Positions 53,432 through 53,532 of a stretch of DNA of 53,532 nt are shown here, piece after piece (the stretch's first letter is position 1; each line of letters begins with the position of its first letter). The notes under the pieces are model-generated. The model ran no database searches and was not told the DNA's origin. It saw only the letters and a list, made by a program, of their open reading frames with translations. The stretch covers positions 1 to 53,532 of the forward strand of contig PEUF01000038.1 of assembly GCA_002780795.1 (NCBI GenBank), given 5' to 3'. The DNA comes from Candidatus Roizmanbacteria bacterium CG02_land_8_20_14_3_00_36_15. GTDB taxonomy: Bacteria > Patescibacteriota > Microgenomatia > UBA1406 > GWC2-37-13. A program made the position numbers and the translations under genes.

Positions 53432-53532
53432 AATGAAAAACCTTCTTCTTAAAGTATTAACCAATTGAATAATCGGACTGAACTGAGGCTAAATTAGTTT
53501 TGAGGCTAATCCTTACTGTGATTTCAGTAAAC

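Noticed and set aside
9-53532. CRISPR array or diversity-generating retroelement, prompted by many short repeats and an Avd-like protein
   Set aside because: Repeats are contiguous short units or palindromes without spacers of constant length; no Cas genes, reverse transcriptase, or template/variable repeat pair were found.

Overview
The window looks like a chromosome segment of a Candidate Phyla Radiation bacterium (Patescibacteria), most likely Microgenomates/OP11-like. This is inferred from gene content, not from a marker tree. The signs are low GC, the standard code with TGA used as stop, an archaeal-type ATP-dependent DNA ligase, a 'YYY' (DUF2298) membrane protein, several short two-helix pilin-like proteins next to a VirB6/TrbL-like protein, a lone 5S rRNA gene, a short valyl-tRNA synthetase, rpmH-yidC-jag without rnpA, and many small membrane-anchored proteins of unknown function. 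No tRNA, 16S, 23S, CRISPR array or classical transposase was seen.

Layout. 0-12 kb: a partial transporter on the left edge, then small independent genes (APH-like kinase, RRM protein, rubrerythrin, SDR, acyltransferases, a DUF6580 membrane protein). A cobalamin riboswitch sits ahead of an unrecognised 379-aa zinc-ribbon protein, followed by a PEBP protein, a class III aminotransferase, a HicB-HicA pair and a DUF2130 protein. 12.4 kb: 5S rRNA with its own promoter. 12.5-17.5 kb: membrane or envelope proteins and an ECF-like sigma factor. 17.5-25.1 kb: one tightly overlapping operon ispH-yjbQ-dxr-ispDF-ispE-ispG-mvk-mvaD, joining five MEP-pathway genes (six activities) to two mevalonate-pathway genes; uppS lies just beyond two pilin-like genes. 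26.5-34.5 kb: Fic protein, DNA ligase, two glycosyltransferases, an EEP hydrolase and the YYY protein. 34.8-38.9 kb: valS, rpmH, yidC, jag. 39-53.5 kb: an XRE regulator, a four-helix-bundle protein, a 1210-aa unknown protein, pilin-like and VirB6-like membrane proteins, a DOT1-like methyltransferase, a GxxExxY nuclease-fold protein, a C39-like peptidase, a Clp ATPase and an M50-like protease.

The most unusual feature is a layer of short repeats across the whole window. (i) A GxxExxY gene lies between inverted arrays of a 9-bp unit (46674-47167), and a gene-less copy of the same arrays fills the rpmH-yidC gap (37164-37273). (ii) A four-helix-bundle gene lies between inverted arrays of a 7-bp unit (39243-39716), and gene-less 7-bp arrays are built in frame into valS (three times), uppS, ligase, mvk, clpC, yidC and the YYY gene. 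(iii) Perfect palindromes sit beside or inside these arrays; one 40-bp palindromic unit is read in different frames in mvk and clpC. (iv) A larger foldback element (34659-34769 and 47637-47774) shows a compensatory base-pair change between its copies. Together these suggest families of miniature foldback elements that enter genes and gene ends, two of them with a small resident gene. That is inference from this window alone.

A second global trait is promoter architecture. At least a dozen genes have a TATAAT-like box ending 6-10 bases before the start codon, so their mRNAs should be leaderless or nearly so. A few others (RRM, aminotransferase, the leader ORF at 335-388) have strong Shine-Dalgarno sequences.
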